64,000 nt of DNA from contig NZ_CP011524.1 of assembly GCF_004154955.1 (NCBI RefSeq), positions 1,550,001 through 1,614,000 of the forward strand. The letters run 5' to 3'. This DNA comes from Intestinimonas butyriciproducens (lineage in GTDB: Bacteria; Bacillota; Clostridia; Oscillospirales; Oscillospiraceae). How positions within the stretch are numbered: the first letter of the stretch is position 1; each line of letters opens with the position of its first letter. Below, piece by piece: positions 40,735-51,500 of the stretch. The notes beneath the pieces are model-generated. The model saw nothing but the letters and a program-made list of their open reading frames with translations. It had not been told where the DNA came from and ran no database searches. The translations under genes and the position numbers were made by a program.

Positions 40735-42570
40735 ATGTGTGGTATTGTCGGATATATCGGCGCGGAAGAGGCGGCGCCGATCCTGCTTGACGGCCTGGAG
40801 CGGTTGGAGTACCGGGGGTATGATTCCGCGGGACTGGCAGTCTATTCACAGGATGACGGCCTCCGCGTGGTAAAGGCAAAGGGGCGTCTCCGGGTACTGG
40901 CGGACTTGGTGGAGGGCGGTAAGAACATCCATGGGACCGTGGGGCTGGGACATACCCGCTGGGCTACCCACGGGGAGCCCTCAGACGTAAATTCCCATCC
41001 CCAGGTCAGTGCTTCAGGACGCATCGCCGTGGTCCACAACGGCATCATTGAAAACTATGTACAGATTAAGGAATTCCTGGAGTCGAAAGGCGTGGGCTTC
41101 GTCTCCCAGACCGATACCGAGGTAGTGGCCCAGCTCCTGGAGTACTATTACCGTGGGAACATCATGGAGGCGGTCACAAAGGTCCTCCACCGGATTGAGG
41201 GGGCTTATGCGCTGGGGATCATCTGCGCCGACTGCCCGGATCAACTGATCGCCGCCCGAAAGGACAGTCCGCTGATCCTAGGGTACGGCGAGGGGTTCAA
41301 CTTTTTGGCCTCCGATGTGACCGCTGTCATCAAGTATACCCGGGAGGTGTGCTATCTGGAGGACGGCGAGATCGCCGTTCTCACCAGAGACGGTATCCGG
41401 GTTTTTAACCACCCTTATCTTCAGCCGGTGGAAAAAGAGAAATACCATGTGGACTGGGAGGTGTCCGCCGCGGAAAAGGGCGGATACGAGCACTTCATGG
41501 CAAAGGAGATTATGGAGCAGCCAAAGGCCTTTCGAGATACGGTATTTCCGCGCATCCAGGACGGCAGAGTGGTGCTGGACGACCTGAACCTGGACGGAGA
41601 CTATCTGAGGGAGACGGATAAGATCTACATTATCGCCTGCGGGTCCTCCTATCATGTCGGCATGGTGGCCAAGTATATCCTGGAAAAGCTGCTCCGCAAA
41701 CCGGTGGAGGTGAGCCTGGCCTCCGAGTTCCGCTACTGTGATCCGTTGGTGACGGAGAAGACGCTCTGCATTGTCATCAGTCAGTCCGGTGAGACCATCG
41801 ATACGCTGGCCGCGCTCCGGGAGGCCAAACGTCTGGGCGCCCGGATACTTTCCATCGTCAACGTGGTCGGTTCTTCCATTGCCCGCGAGTCCGACGATGT
41901 GCTCTATACCTGGGCGGGGCCGGAGATCGCCGTAGCTACCACAAAGGCATACTCCACACAGTTGGCGGTCATCTATCTGATTGCACTCCGCTTTGCCGAG
42001 TTGCTGGGTACCATCAGCGGGGAGATATACGATCATATCGTATCCGAACTCCTGACTATTCCCACCAAGATGGAGCACATCCTGGAAAACCGGGAGGCCA
42101 TCCAGTACTATGCCTCCATCTATTTTAACCACGAATCCATTTTCTTTATCGGCAGGAACATCGACTATGCCATCGGCCTGGAGGGCTCTTTGAAGCTCAA
42201 AGAGATCTCCTATATTCACTCCGAGGCCTATGCGGCCGGCGAGCTGAAGCACGGCACCATCTCCCTTATTGAGCAGGGGACGCTGGTGGTGGCTCTGGCC
42301 AGTTGTACCCAGCTTTTTGACAAACTCATGAGCAATGTGGTGGAGGTAAAATCCCGGGGGGCGGATGTGCTGGGCCTTACAGTGGAGTCCAGGGCAGAGG
42401 CGATGAAAAAGACGGTGGATCACGCTATCTTGGTGCCGGACACCCATCCTATGCTGCTCCCGTCACTGGACGTGCTGCCCATGCAGCTTTTTGCCTACTA
42501 TGTGGCGCTGATGCGCGGCTGTGATATCGATAAGCCCAGAAATCTAGCAAAGTCGGTGACGGTGGAATGA
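40735..42570 (+). CDS. glmS: Glucosamine-6-phosphate synthase (isomerizing)
   Basis: 611 residues. The N-terminal glutaminase begins MCGIVGYIG with Cys2 as nucleophile and has GHTRWATHG and HNGIIENY; two SIS sugar-isomerase domains follow (IACGSSYHVGMVAKY, ISQSGETIDTLAALREAK, IGRNIDYAIGLEGSLKLKEISYIHSEAYAAGELKHG) with the usual PRNLAKSVTVE end. It makes GlcN-6-P for peptidoglycan. ATG 40735 follows GGAGGGAATAA. Its stop overlaps the next gene (ATGA). Confidence 0.98.
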   Translation: MCGIVGYIGAEEAAPILLDGLERLEYRGYDSAGLAVYSQDDGLRVVKAKGRLRVLADLVEGGKNIHGTVGLGHTRWATHGEPSDVNSHPQVSASGRIAVVHNGIIENYVQIKEFLESKGVGFVSQTDTEVVAQLLEYYYRGNIMEAVTKVLHRIEGAYALGIICADCPDQLIAARKDSPLILGYGEGFNFLASDVTAVIKYTREVCYLEDGEIAVLTRDGIRVFNHPYLQPVEKEKYHVDWEVSAAEKGGYEHFMAKEIMEQPKAFRDTVFPRIQDGRVVLDDLNLDGDYLRETDKIYIIACGSSYHVGMVAKYILEKLLRKPVEVSLASEFRYCDPLVTEKTLCIVISQSGETIDTLAALREAKRLGARILSIVNVVGSSIARESDDVLYTWAGPEIAVATTKAYSTQLAVIYLIALRFAELLGTISGEIYDHIVSELLTIPTKMEHILENREAIQYYASIYFNHESIFFIGRNIDYAIGLEGSLKLKEISYIHSEAYAAGELKHGTISLIEQGTLVVALASCTQLFDKLMSNVVEVKSRGADVLGLTVESRAEAMKKTVDHAILVPDTHPMLLPSLDVLPMQLFAYYVALMRGCDIDKPRNLAKSVTVE

Positions 42571-44165
42571 GAAAGCGGTTTGTTGTATGGGCGGCGGCCT
42601 TTACCCTGCTGTTGGCGGGATGTGCCGCCGGGAGCGACGGGGCGCCGCAGGATACTGGGACGGTCACGGCCGATCCTGTGGTGGTGCGCTACGGGATCTC
42701 AAACGCCTGGGATGCCCTGATGCCCTATAACAGTGTGTCGGGGAGCAACTATGCCAGAATCATTTATGATAAGATCTATGACCGTCTGGCCTATGTCCAT
42801 GCCGACGGCACGCTGTCCCCGCGTGCAGCCAGGAGCTGGAAGAGTGTGGACGACGGATACGGGATAGAGTTCGCGCTGGATGAGCGGTTTTCCTTCCATG
42901 ACGGGACCCCTGTGACGGCGCAAAACTGGGTGGAGACCTTCCGCCTGATGACCGATCCGGATTGTCCCATGCTGGGGCGGGATAACTTTTCCGTCCTTGC
43001 CGGCACAGACGAGAACGGCTATGCGCTTTCGGAACATTCTGTGGCGGCGGAGGCTGTGGATGCGTATACGCTGAAGCTCACCTTCAAGAATCCCACATCT
43101 CCGGAGGACTTTTTGCTGGATAAAAACCGGGAGTTTTATGTTTTGCCTACCCACCTCCTGGAGGGGGGCGCCTCCGCCGACCTCATGGACCTGGACCTGT
43201 GGAAGGCTCCGGTGGGCTCCGGGCCCTGTAAATTTGTCTCTGAGCTGGCGGGCAGCCAGCTCATCCTGGAGGCAAACAAGGAGTATCCGTTGGGTACGCC
43301 GGGGTTTGACCGCCTGGTCATCACCGTGATGGATAAATCCAATCTTCTCACGGCGCTGATTTCCGGAGACTTGGACTACTACGCTTTCGGCGGCAGCGTC
43401 TCCGCAGACGACGCCCAGGTGGCGGAGCAGAATGGGCTGACCGTACTCCGCGGCACGGTACCCAACACCTTTTTTGAGCTGATGCTCAACGGGGCGTCGC
43501 TTCCGGATGCCCGCATCCGCCGTGCGGTTGAGCTGGCGCTGGATAAGGAACTGTTGTGTCAGCACTCCACAAACGGACTGGGTACTGTGACGGACTCCAG
43601 CATCCCGCCCACCAGCCCCTACGCGGGAGAGGGAAGCGCCGCCGGTCGGGATGTGGAGACGGCCAAAGCGCTGCTGGAAGAGGCGGGCTATGACGGGAGG
43701 ACCTACCGTCTGGCCTGTACCTCCAACCGGGCCGGATTGGCCGCCCTGATGCAGCAGAATCTGGCCGATGCCGGGATTTCGATTTCCATTGAGACGGTGG
43801 ATTCGGCCACCATGTTCGCCGGCATGTCGGACGGCACCTACGACATGGGGATCGCAAGCCATACGCCCGGCCCGCTCCCTCTGTGGTTTGTGGGGACCCG
43901 CCTGACGGAAAACAATAATATCTTTCATGTGTCCGACCTGTCTGAGTACGGCGTCTATATCCAACGCATTCAAATGGAGACCGATCCGGATGCCAAGCAG
44001 GATCTGGTGCAGGCTCTGGAGGACTATCTGGCCCAAGAGCGGCCCTTTGTACCTCTGTGGTTCGGCACAGCGCTTCATGCCCAGTCGCCCACGGTGTCCG
44101 GCATTGATTACGCCTCCTCCAGCTTCTCCAACGAGAATGTCTGGGAGTGGGAAAAACAAGAATAA
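42567..44165 (+). CDS. Peptide/nickel-type ABC substrate-binding lipoprotein (SBP family 5)
   Basis: 532 residues. Lipobox LLLAGC, then the family-5 fold: VVVRYGISNAWDALMPYNSVSGSNYARIIYDKIYDRL, FHDGTPVTAQNWVETF, LKAPVGSGPCKFVSE-like text, NTFFELMLNGASLPDARIRRAVELALDKELL and FVPLWFGTAL. Probably binds oligopeptides or muropeptides for the two permeases that follow. ATGA overlap with glmS is unusual and implies co-translation with cell-wall precursor synthesis. Ligand not determinable. Confidence 0.92.
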   Translation: MRKRFVVWAAAFTLLLAGCAAGSDGAPQDTGTVTADPVVVRYGISNAWDALMPYNSVSGSNYARIIYDKIYDRLAYVHADGTLSPRAARSWKSVDDGYGIEFALDERFSFHDGTPVTAQNWVETFRLMTDPDCPMLGRDNFSVLAGTDENGYALSEHSVAAEAVDAYTLKLTFKNPTSPEDFLLDKNREFYVLPTHLLEGGASADLMDLDLWKAPVGSGPCKFVSELAGSQLILEANKEYPLGTPGFDRLVITVMDKSNLLTALISGDLDYYAFGGSVSADDAQVAEQNGLTVLRGTVPNTFFELMLNGASLPDARIRRAVELALDKELLCQHSTNGLGTVTDSSIPPTSPYAGEGSAAGRDVETAKALLEEAGYDGRTYRLACTSNRAGLAALMQQNLADAGISISIETVDSATMFAGMSDGTYDMGIASHTPGPLPLWFVGTRLTENNNIFHVSDLSEYGVYIQRIQMETDPDAKQDLVQALEDYLAQERPFVPLWFGTALHAQSPTVSGIDYASSSFSNENVWEWEKQE

Positions 44166-44181
44166 AAAATAACCTCTGTAG

Positions 44182-44205
44182 GGCGGCCCCTGTTATGGGG
44201 CCGCC
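44182..44205 (+). promoter_or_regulatory. Intercistronic hairpin before the permease genes
   Basis: GGCGGCCCC at 44182-44190 pairs perfectly with 44197-44205 around a 6-base loop, with no T-run after it. Such a hairpin in a binding-protein/permease gap commonly stabilises the upstream mRNA. Confidence 0.55.
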
Positions 44206-44244
44206 TGTGCCCCGCGCGGGGCCGGAAGTGCAGGAGGAAGCAGA

Positions 44245-45201
44245 ATGGCGCACTATATCCGCAGACGGCTGATCACCGCGGTCCCCGTCTTTTTTGGCAT
44301 TACCCTTGTTGTTTTTTTCTTTATGAATCTGGCCCCAGGCTCGGTCACCGACCTGATGGGGGAGGGGGCTTCCAGTGCAGAGGAACAGGCCGCGCTGGAA
44401 GCCGCCCTTGGACTGGACAAGCCCCTGCTGGCCCGTTATGTACTGTGGCTGGCGGGGCTTTTCCGCGGGGATTTGGGAGAGTCCTACCATCTGGGGCAGA
44501 GTGTATCCCACCTGATCGGGCAGCGCATTGGGCCATCACTGCTTCTCACAGGGACCGGAGTGGCGGTGGCGGTGGCGGTGGCCATTCCGTTGGGGATTCT
44601 GTCGGCCTGGAAGCCGCGTTCCCATTGGGACCGCCTTTCCAATCTCTTCACCGTGGCAGGGTCCGCCGTCCCGGGCTTTTTCCTGGCACTGGTGTCGATC
44701 TACCTCTTTGCTGTAAAGCTCAGATGGCTGCCGGCCTCCGGTATGTACGCCTCCGGCTCCTCCGGCCCACTTACGGATTTGCTGCGGCACCTGCTGTTGC
44801 CGGCGGGCGTTGTCGGGCTGAGCAATGTGGGAGGCATCCTGAAACAGACCCGCAGCGCCTGCCTGGAGGTCCTGGGAGAGGATTATGTTACCACCGCCAG
44901 GGCTAAGGGGCTGAAGGAAGCGGCGGTGGTGCTCCGCCACGGATTTCGAACGGCGCTCATTCCCGTCCTCACCACCGTTCTCACCCATATCCCCCACATC
45001 ATTGGAGGTTCCGTGGTAGTGGAGCGGGTCTTCGGCTGGCCCGGAATGGGAAGTCTGATGTTCTCCGCCATCAGCGGTCGGGACTATAATGTGATCATGG
45101 GCGTCACCGTGGTCATTGCGCTGGCGGTGCTGTGTACCAATCTGTTGCTGGATTTGGTATATGGTATGGTAGACCCGAGGGTGCGCTATGAGGGAATTTA
45201 A
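44245..45201 (+). CDS. Peptide ABC transporter permease (DppB-like)
   Basis: 318 residues, six membrane helices. IRRRLITAVPVFFGITLVVFFFMNLAPGS is the typical N-terminus, LGLDKPLLARYVLWLAGLFRGDLGESY the periplasmic-side motif, and VTTARAKGLKEAAVVLRHGFRTALIPVLT the EAA loop contacting an ATPase. CAGGAGGAAG lies before the ATG. It overlaps the next permease by 14 bases. Confidence 0.93.
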   Translation: MAHYIRRRLITAVPVFFGITLVVFFFMNLAPGSVTDLMGEGASSAEEQAALEAALGLDKPLLARYVLWLAGLFRGDLGESYHLGQSVSHLIGQRIGPSLLLTGTGVAVAVAVAIPLGILSAWKPRSHWDRLSNLFTVAGSAVPGFFLALVSIYLFAVKLRWLPASGMYASGSSGPLTDLLRHLLLPAGVVGLSNVGGILKQTRSACLEVLGEDYVTTARAKGLKEAAVVLRHGFRTALIPVLTTVLTHIPHIIGGSVVVERVFGWPGMGSLMFSAISGRDYNVIMGVTVVIALAVLCTNLLLDLVYGMVDPRVRYEGI

Positions 45202-46057
45202 ACGCGCGCTGGGGCGCCTGTGCCGGGACCGGCGCTCCGTTGCAGCGCTGTGCATTTTGGGAGCGGAGGTCCTGTGCGTTCTTTTACTGCCGCCCCTGCT
45301 GGGCCTGGAGCCCAACTTGACGGACCGCGCCGCCGGTTTCTGGGCGCCCCCTTCCGCGGAACATTGGCTGGGGACCGACGACGTGGGGCGGGATGTCTTC
45401 GCAAGGCTTCTTTGCGGCGGGCGCATTTCCCTGCTGGTGGGCTTCTCCGCCGCAGCTATCAGTATGGCGGTGGGGGTGTCTTTGGGGCTCTTGGCGGGCT
45501 ATTGCAGAGGGAAATGCGAGTTCTGGATCATGCGCTGCGCAGATGTGTTCCAATCCTTTCCCAGTATTGTACTGATCCTGTGCCTGGTGACGCTCGTAGG
45601 GCCGTCCGTGTGCAATATCATTCTGGTCATTGGACTTTTGGGATGGACTTCCATCGCCCGGCTGGTGTATGGGAACGCGCTGGCGATCCGGGAAAAGGAG
45701 TATATCATCGCGGTACAGGCACTGGGGGCCAGGAGCCGTACTATCATGTTCCGGAACGTGCTGCCCAATGCGGTGGCCCCGGTCTGGGCGGCCCTGGCCC
45801 AGCGGGTGGGGAGGGCGATCCTCTCCGAGTCCAGCCTGAGCTTTTTGGGCGTGGGTATCCGGCCCCCCCAGGCCAGTTGGGGAAATCTGATGCAGCACGC
45901 ATCCAACCTGGCGGTCCTCACCGGAAGACCCTGGGTATGGCTCCCACCGGGGCTGTTCATCGTCTTGTCCGTTATCTGCCTTCAACTGGTGGGGGACGGC
46001 CTGCGGGATGCGTTGGACCCCAAGTTTATTCCTACAAACAGGCCGTGTGCAGATTAA
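45188..46057 (+). CDS. Peptide ABC transporter permease (DppC-like)
   Basis: 289 residues, six helices. HWLGTDDVGRDVFARLLCGGRISLLVGFSAA and the EAA loop EKEYIIAVQALGARSRTIMFRNVLPNAVAPV are diagnostic, and SSLSFLGVGIRPPQASWGNLMQ is the usual late motif. The stop codon lies in the loop of the operon terminator. The DppD/DppF ATPase genes expected next are absent, so the transporter must borrow ATPases encoded elsewhere. Confidence 0.93.
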   Translation: MREFKRALGRLCRDRRSVAALCILGAEVLCVLLLPPLLGLEPNLTDRAAGFWAPPSAEHWLGTDDVGRDVFARLLCGGRISLLVGFSAAAISMAVGVSLGLLAGYCRGKCEFWIMRCADVFQSFPSIVLILCLVTLVGPSVCNIILVIGLLGWTSIARLVYGNALAIREKEYIIAVQALGARSRTIMFRNVLPNAVAPVWAALAQRVGRAILSESSLSFLGVGIRPPQASWGNLMQHASNLAVLTGRPWVWLPPGLFIVLSVICLQLVGDGLRDALDPKFIPTNRPCAD

Positions 46058-46074
46058 TCTGCACACGGCTTTTT
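46042..46074 (+). terminator. Terminator overlapping the DppC-like stop codon
   Basis: 12-bp perfect stem (46042-46053 with 46058-46069), loop TTAA containing most of the stop codon, then TTTTT. Confidence 0.92.
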
Positions 46075-46129
46075 GCAAAGTTGAAGTGTATATATGACAA
46101 ATTATACGAATGAAATCCGGAAAATATTG

Positions 46130-46159
46130 TTGATATAAACAAAAAAACAGCGGTATAAT
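46130..46159 (+). promoter_or_regulatory. Promoter of the RHS locus
   Basis: TTGATA (46130-46135), 18-base spacer, TATAAT (46154-46159), about 100 bases before the RHS start. Confidence 0.7.
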
Positions 46160-46263
46160 GGATGTGTCATAGAGTGCATCTCCTCAATGTATGCCGACCT
46201 CAGAAAGCCTTAACACAGCGTTGGAATTAGTATGCGTACAAGAAAAGATAAGGAGAGGATAAT

Positions 46264-48501
46264 ATGTCAAGAAAAAGAATGTTCAAGACCGTAATATCCT
46301 GTACACTCATAATATCCATGTTGCTTCCGTATGTGGAGGCGGTTGTTCCCTCTTATTCCAATTCTGAAGTTTTGCAAGACGATGTATTCATTGAACCGTA
46401 TGCAGAAACAAACGCCGATTATTTTCACACTGGAATCGATGCTCCCGCAGACAGGGATATTGAGGAGCTGTTGGCCTGTACAGATATTTCTCTGGACGAC
46501 AAAGGCCGAACGGCGTCTGTCCATCTGGAGCAGAATACCGGTTTGACGCCAGGCGAAGTAAAAAGTCTTTTTGGCCAGATCACATATGCAAAAGCGAACA
46601 CGCTAGAGCTTGACCCTGTGTATGAGCTTCAGGCAGAAATCATGCAGATATATGAGATTCGTCCAGAGATTCAGATGATCCAGGATGGATTTGGATACAC
46701 ATATGAAGAAATCGACAGCGCCATTTTTTATCATGGAGATCTCGGAGCGCTCCAGAAGTCATTAAAGGGGTTCTTAACTGCGCAAAAATATTACAGCCTG
46801 AAGCCAGAGGAAAAATCCGACATTCTAGACCTAATATTCGGTGGGTATACCAATAGCCAGGCTTTCGCGGCATATATATCGAGCGGTATTTTGAACAAGC
46901 CAATACAGCAGCTTATTAGTGACAAGCAAACTGAGATCGTGGAGGATCGCGAACAGACAGAGGAAGTATTTGTTGAAGACGGTCAGGAAGAAGACCGGAA
47001 AGCGCTTGCGGCGCTGATGGGGGTCCCCTATATCACGCTGGATACATTTTTGGAGGGTTCTACCGAAAGTGTCGAATCGTTGAGAACCGCATATATACAG
47101 GCGCGCAACAATTTTTACAGAAGTACGAACGAACAAAAAGTACTGCCTGCCAACGCTGTGCAGGACGCAGGGGGAGGGTACACGCCGGAAGAAATATTGG
47201 ACGAACCGTTTAGCTATGACTCAATTGGCGAGGTGTCGATCAATCTTAACACAGGCTCCTTCAAATATTCAGAAAATGATTTGATACTTCCCAGGAAAAA
47301 CGGCTTGAGCCTGGAAATCAACAGAATATTTGACCCCGACAGCGCATGGGCGTATCTTCCTATGGGCGAATTCGACACAGACAGCACCAGCACTGCGGTG
47401 GAAGTGGGCTACCGGTGTTATTTATGGGAGAATTATGGAGCGGATGAGGAAGCAATATATTCCGAAATATCTGATATAACACGATATACATTTACGGATT
47501 CGAGTCTGAATTCCCTGGTGCTCAGTGAGAGAGGTTTCATAGCGTGTGATTACGAGCTTGCCGCCGCATATAAAATGCAGTTGGACAGCGAGGAAACATG
47601 GGTTGCCGCAGCAAGAGATCGTTATGGTGACAGCTGTATAATTGTAATTGAACCGGAGATCAGGCCGGTTGAACCTGCCTTTAGCGCTGCATTTTTTAAC
47701 TATGGACTTACCTATAATTATCTGATCAATGAATTTGGCATGGGGCACGGATGGAGACTCGGCTTTTCAACCATTGAAACCTACAGCGCTGGGTATGAGG
47801 AGCAAAAGCAAAGACTCATCATGCGGGATGGAACCCGTCACAATATAGAATCGGTTGTTGGGACGACAGTAGACTTTGAAAATTATACCCTGAAAGATAT
47901 TCGCCTTGAGAAAAAGAGCAACGGGTATTCCGGCGCAGTATACACCCTGTTTTACAAGGACGGAACAGTAGAATATTTTGACGCCCAAGGACGCAACATC
48001 GCAATCGTGGACCGTTTTGGGAATGCAATTACCTTGGAGTATACTTATAAAAACGCGGCAAGTAAAAGTGCTGTATCGCAAATCAAGATTACGGATACGC
48101 TTGGGAATATTGTTATAGTTAAAGAGGAGAATGTGGCGTCTGTAAGCTATGTAGATGGAATTAAGGATACGAAACATAGATACAACAAGCGCTGGACGCT
48201 GAGCCTAAACGGGGACATAGTGCGCAACTATTACAGCTACGAGATCTCCTCTGGCAGATATCTTGTCGGCGTACAGGATGAGCTTGGACAATACACGTAT
48301 TATAGCAGTGGGATCGGCTCTTACGATTACAACTGTTTCATTGATCAGAGTGCAACCAATGACGGAATAGGGAAAAAGGCGAGCATCAGCTATATAGATT
48401 ACCCCCAACGGATGCAGAAAAAGTTTTACGTCGGAAACCAAAAATGCCAGAATCGGCATAGCTGGTTATGTCGAAACACGCGCAATTTCCAGTTACTATG
48501 A
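46264..48501 (+). CDS. Secreted RHS/YD-repeat protein, 5' part (frameshifted)
   Basis: 745 residues as read. Sec signal peptide (RMFKTVISCTLIISMLLPYVEA), then about 290 residues with no recognised domain, then the entry to an RHS shell from about 330 (SINLNTGSFKYSENDLILPRKNGLSLEINRIFDP, GMGHGWRLGFSTIE, MRDGTRHNIE, GNAITLEYTYKN). From residue 727 the text becomes nonsense because the A-run 48440-48444 has five A; four A would read straight on into the next feature. Overall resemblance is to WapA-type contact toxins of Gram-positives. GATAAGGAGAGGATAAT precedes the ATG. GC is lower than the neighbouring genes. Confidence 0.85.
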   Translation: MSRKRMFKTVISCTLIISMLLPYVEAVVPSYSNSEVLQDDVFIEPYAETNADYFHTGIDAPADRDIEELLACTDISLDDKGRTASVHLEQNTGLTPGEVKSLFGQITYAKANTLELDPVYELQAEIMQIYEIRPEIQMIQDGFGYTYEEIDSAIFYHGDLGALQKSLKGFLTAQKYYSLKPEEKSDILDLIFGGYTNSQAFAAYISSGILNKPIQQLISDKQTEIVEDREQTEEVFVEDGQEEDRKALAALMGVPYITLDTFLEGSTESVESLRTAYIQARNNFYRSTNEQKVLPANAVQDAGGGYTPEEILDEPFSYDSIGEVSINLNTGSFKYSENDLILPRKNGLSLEINRIFDPDSAWAYLPMGEFDTDSTSTAVEVGYRCYLWENYGADEEAIYSEISDITRYTFTDSSLNSLVLSERGFIACDYELAAAYKMQLDSEETWVAAARDRYGDSCIIVIEPEIRPVEPAFSAAFFNYGLTYNYLINEFGMGHGWRLGFSTIETYSAGYEEQKQRLIMRDGTRHNIESVVGTTVDFENYTLKDIRLEKKSNGYSGAVYTLFYKDGTVEYFDAQGRNIAIVDRFGNAITLEYTYKNAASKSAVSQIKITDTLGNIVIVKEENVASVSYVDGIKDTKHRYNKRWTLSLNGDIVRNYYSYEISSGRYLVGVQDELGQYTYYSSGIGSYDYNCFIDQSATNDGIGKKASISYIDYPQRMQKKFYVGNQKCQNRHSWLCRNTRNFQLL

Positions 48502-51500
48502 AGGCTGGGAAGAGGCCGATGAGACTGCTGTCAGGCGGAATTTTAAGCAGTACGAATACGGCGACTACAGCAATATAGAAACGCCGTATACCACCAATTA
48601 TACGTATCAAACTGTAGTCTACACAAATATGTACCGCCATCCGTCGCCCGATGAACTGATTTGTATTTGGAAGAAGAATTGTGAAACATATACGTTTGAT
48701 AAGGACCATCTTCAAACAAATTACGAACGAAAAGCGTACCAGGATACGCAGTTTGAAGATGTAAATACAGATACAGACCTCCCGACAGACGTGGCGTCGC
48801 TGGTGCAAACGACAGCATATACCTATAATGACGATAATTTGCCAACCCAGCTGTCCGACCGGATCTACACACGTGGTTCAACGTCTTATATGCTGAGGGA
48901 ATATAACTTCACATATGATGATAAGGGCAATGTACTGACAGAAAAATATCCGAACGGTCAAACAACAACCTACACGTATAATGCATCCTATAGCATACCG
49001 TTGACGAAAACATATCAGCAAAACAGCTCGACCACGATCGTAGAGACAAATACCCTTACGTCAGATGGAAAAAACATTGCCTCCAGCGAAGTAAAATCCA
49101 ACGGCACGGTGGTGTCAAAGACGGGGTATACCTATGGTACGGATGGACGAGTGAGCCGCGTGCGGACCTACATCGACGCGACGCGGTATGTGGATCATCT
49201 GTACGCCTATGGAAACGCGGCGAATCTGACGGAACATAAGGTCACCGGTGTAAAAACTGTGACAGGCGGTACGGCTGCGGGATCTCCTGGCTACGCTGCC
49301 GGCACGATTGCAGAGGCGTTCCAGTATGACGGGCGGGGACGGCTTACACTGGTTAAAAATGGTAAATGGAGCAGCATAGAGATCGACTATGATCCGCTTG
49401 GTCGGATCACCTGCGTCACCTACCCGAACGGGTCGACGGAAAGCTATGATTACAGCGTTCATACCCATACCAGTACAGATACGCCCAATACAGTTACCTA
49501 TACGAACCGTGCGGGGACGGCGTTCCGGTATCGATACGACAAAGCAGGGAACCTGATAGAGGTATATGACGAGACAGGGAACCGTGCGCTGAAAAAGCTG
49601 GAATATGACTCGTCCAACCGCCCCATCAGTGAGATCATATACAGCACATATGGCCCTTCCGCACACACCAAATATCGTTATGATACGCTGGACCGTGTTA
49701 TAACCCTCCGGAAGGTGAACGCAAGCGGAGCCGCAACCTACGAGGAGAGCTACACGTATACCGACGGCGCGGGCAAGACGGAGCAAAGGATAGTGGGCGA
49801 TTCGTCTGCGCCGGCAATGACAAACACGTTCTACACCGACAATATGGGCAACACAGTCAAGCGGGGAAGGTACATCGGAAGCACGGAAACGCTGGAAACA
49901 TACCTGTATGATTACCTGGGGAATCGCATTCAGACGAAGCGGGATATTACGACGGGGAGCAGCGGCGTAGTGGTGGAGCAGGCGGCCTATAATTATGCGG
50001 GCCAGCCAACATCGGTGACAAATGCGGGCGGGAAGGTATATGCCTATCAATATGACTGGCTGGGGCGGCAGAGCTCCGGCACGGACCCGAAGAACAGCAG
50101 GACGCAGTACAGCTATGACGTGCTGGGGCGGCTTTTGGAGGAGAAAACGCCGTTCACCGTAATAGACGGGACGACCCTCTATGCCTCGACCCGGTATACC
50201 TATGACGCAGGCGGGAATATCACAACGCGGGCGGTGTCGAACGGCGCGGCAGAGTTGAACGCGTCGGCGAGCTGGTCGACGACGGAGTACGCATATGATT
50301 CCAGCGGGAATCTGGTACGGGTGACGAGGCATCCCAGCGGGTCCACATCGGTCTACACGCAGTACTATTACGACGCGGCGGGGAATTTGGCGCGGGTGTA
50401 TACCGGACAGAGCGCGCCTCTGACGGTCAGCGGCCTGGATCAAGTAAGCGGGACCCCGGTCAGTGTAACAAAGTATTCGTATGACGGCTATGGAAACCTG
50501 ATCTCCATGACGGATCCCCTGAATCGCCTGGAGACGTCAAGCTACGATCAGAACGGCCAGTTGCGGAGCAGGACGGACCGCAATGGCAACATCACAAGCT
50601 ATACGTATGACGAGCGCGGGAATACGACGGGGATCACAGTAAAGACGTCCGGCGGTCAGACGCTGGGCACACTGACAAATACATTCTCCAAGACGGGCCA
50701 GTTGGCGAGCACCAGCAGCGGGAGCCAGACGATTCAATATAAATACGACTCAGGCGGCCGGATGATTCAGGAGACGGCGGGGACGACGGTCAAAACGTAT
50801 ACATACAACTATCAGGACCTGTGCACCGGCGTTTCGATCAAGCAAAATGGAACGAGCAAGTATTACGCGACATACGAATACAACGCGCTGGGCCAGCTGC
50901 TGTCCATGACTGGAAAGACGTCGACAGGGACGGCAGCCACTTCTGTGTCGGCGACGTACAGCTATGATGCGAATGGAAATTGTACCAGCGTATGTTATCC
51001 CGATATTATTCCGGATGAAGGATATCAGACGTATAGCTATAATAACGCAAATCTAGTCACAAATACCACCATAGTGGGTGGGTATACATACGATTATACC
51101 TATCTGCTGGATGGAAATCAGTCGTCACTGTCGTCCGGCGGGAACACGATCCAGTATACTTATGACGGGATGGGGCGTCTGACAGAAGAGACGAGAACAC
51201 GAGGAAGCAGCACGGTGTATTCGAAGGCGTATGGATACGACCGGCGGGGCAACCGCACGTCTCTTACGACGGGGACTAGGAGCGTGAGCTATACCTACGA
51301 CGCGGGCAACCGACTTCTGAGCATGACGGACAGCACGGGCGGGAGTACAAAGACGACTGCGTACACCTATGATAACAACGGCAATACGCTTACTGAGAGT
51401 CAGGGGACAAACAGTATCGTCTATGGATACGATGGCTTTAACCGGCAGACCTCCGCTACTGTGAACGGGGTGAGCACCAGCTACACCTATGGTCCCGACG

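Noticed and set aside
42699-44159. 486-codon minus-strand frame opposite the peptide-binding lipoprotein
   Set aside because: Antisense shadow; the plus gene has lipobox and family-5 motifs.
49115-50443. 442-codon minus-strand frame inside the RHS gene
   Set aside because: Explained by the repetitive YD codons on the plus strand.
49100-51500. Possible tandem or CRISPR-like repeat array
   Set aside because: The periodicity is protein-level YD repeats with variable DNA; there are no constant repeats with unique spacers.
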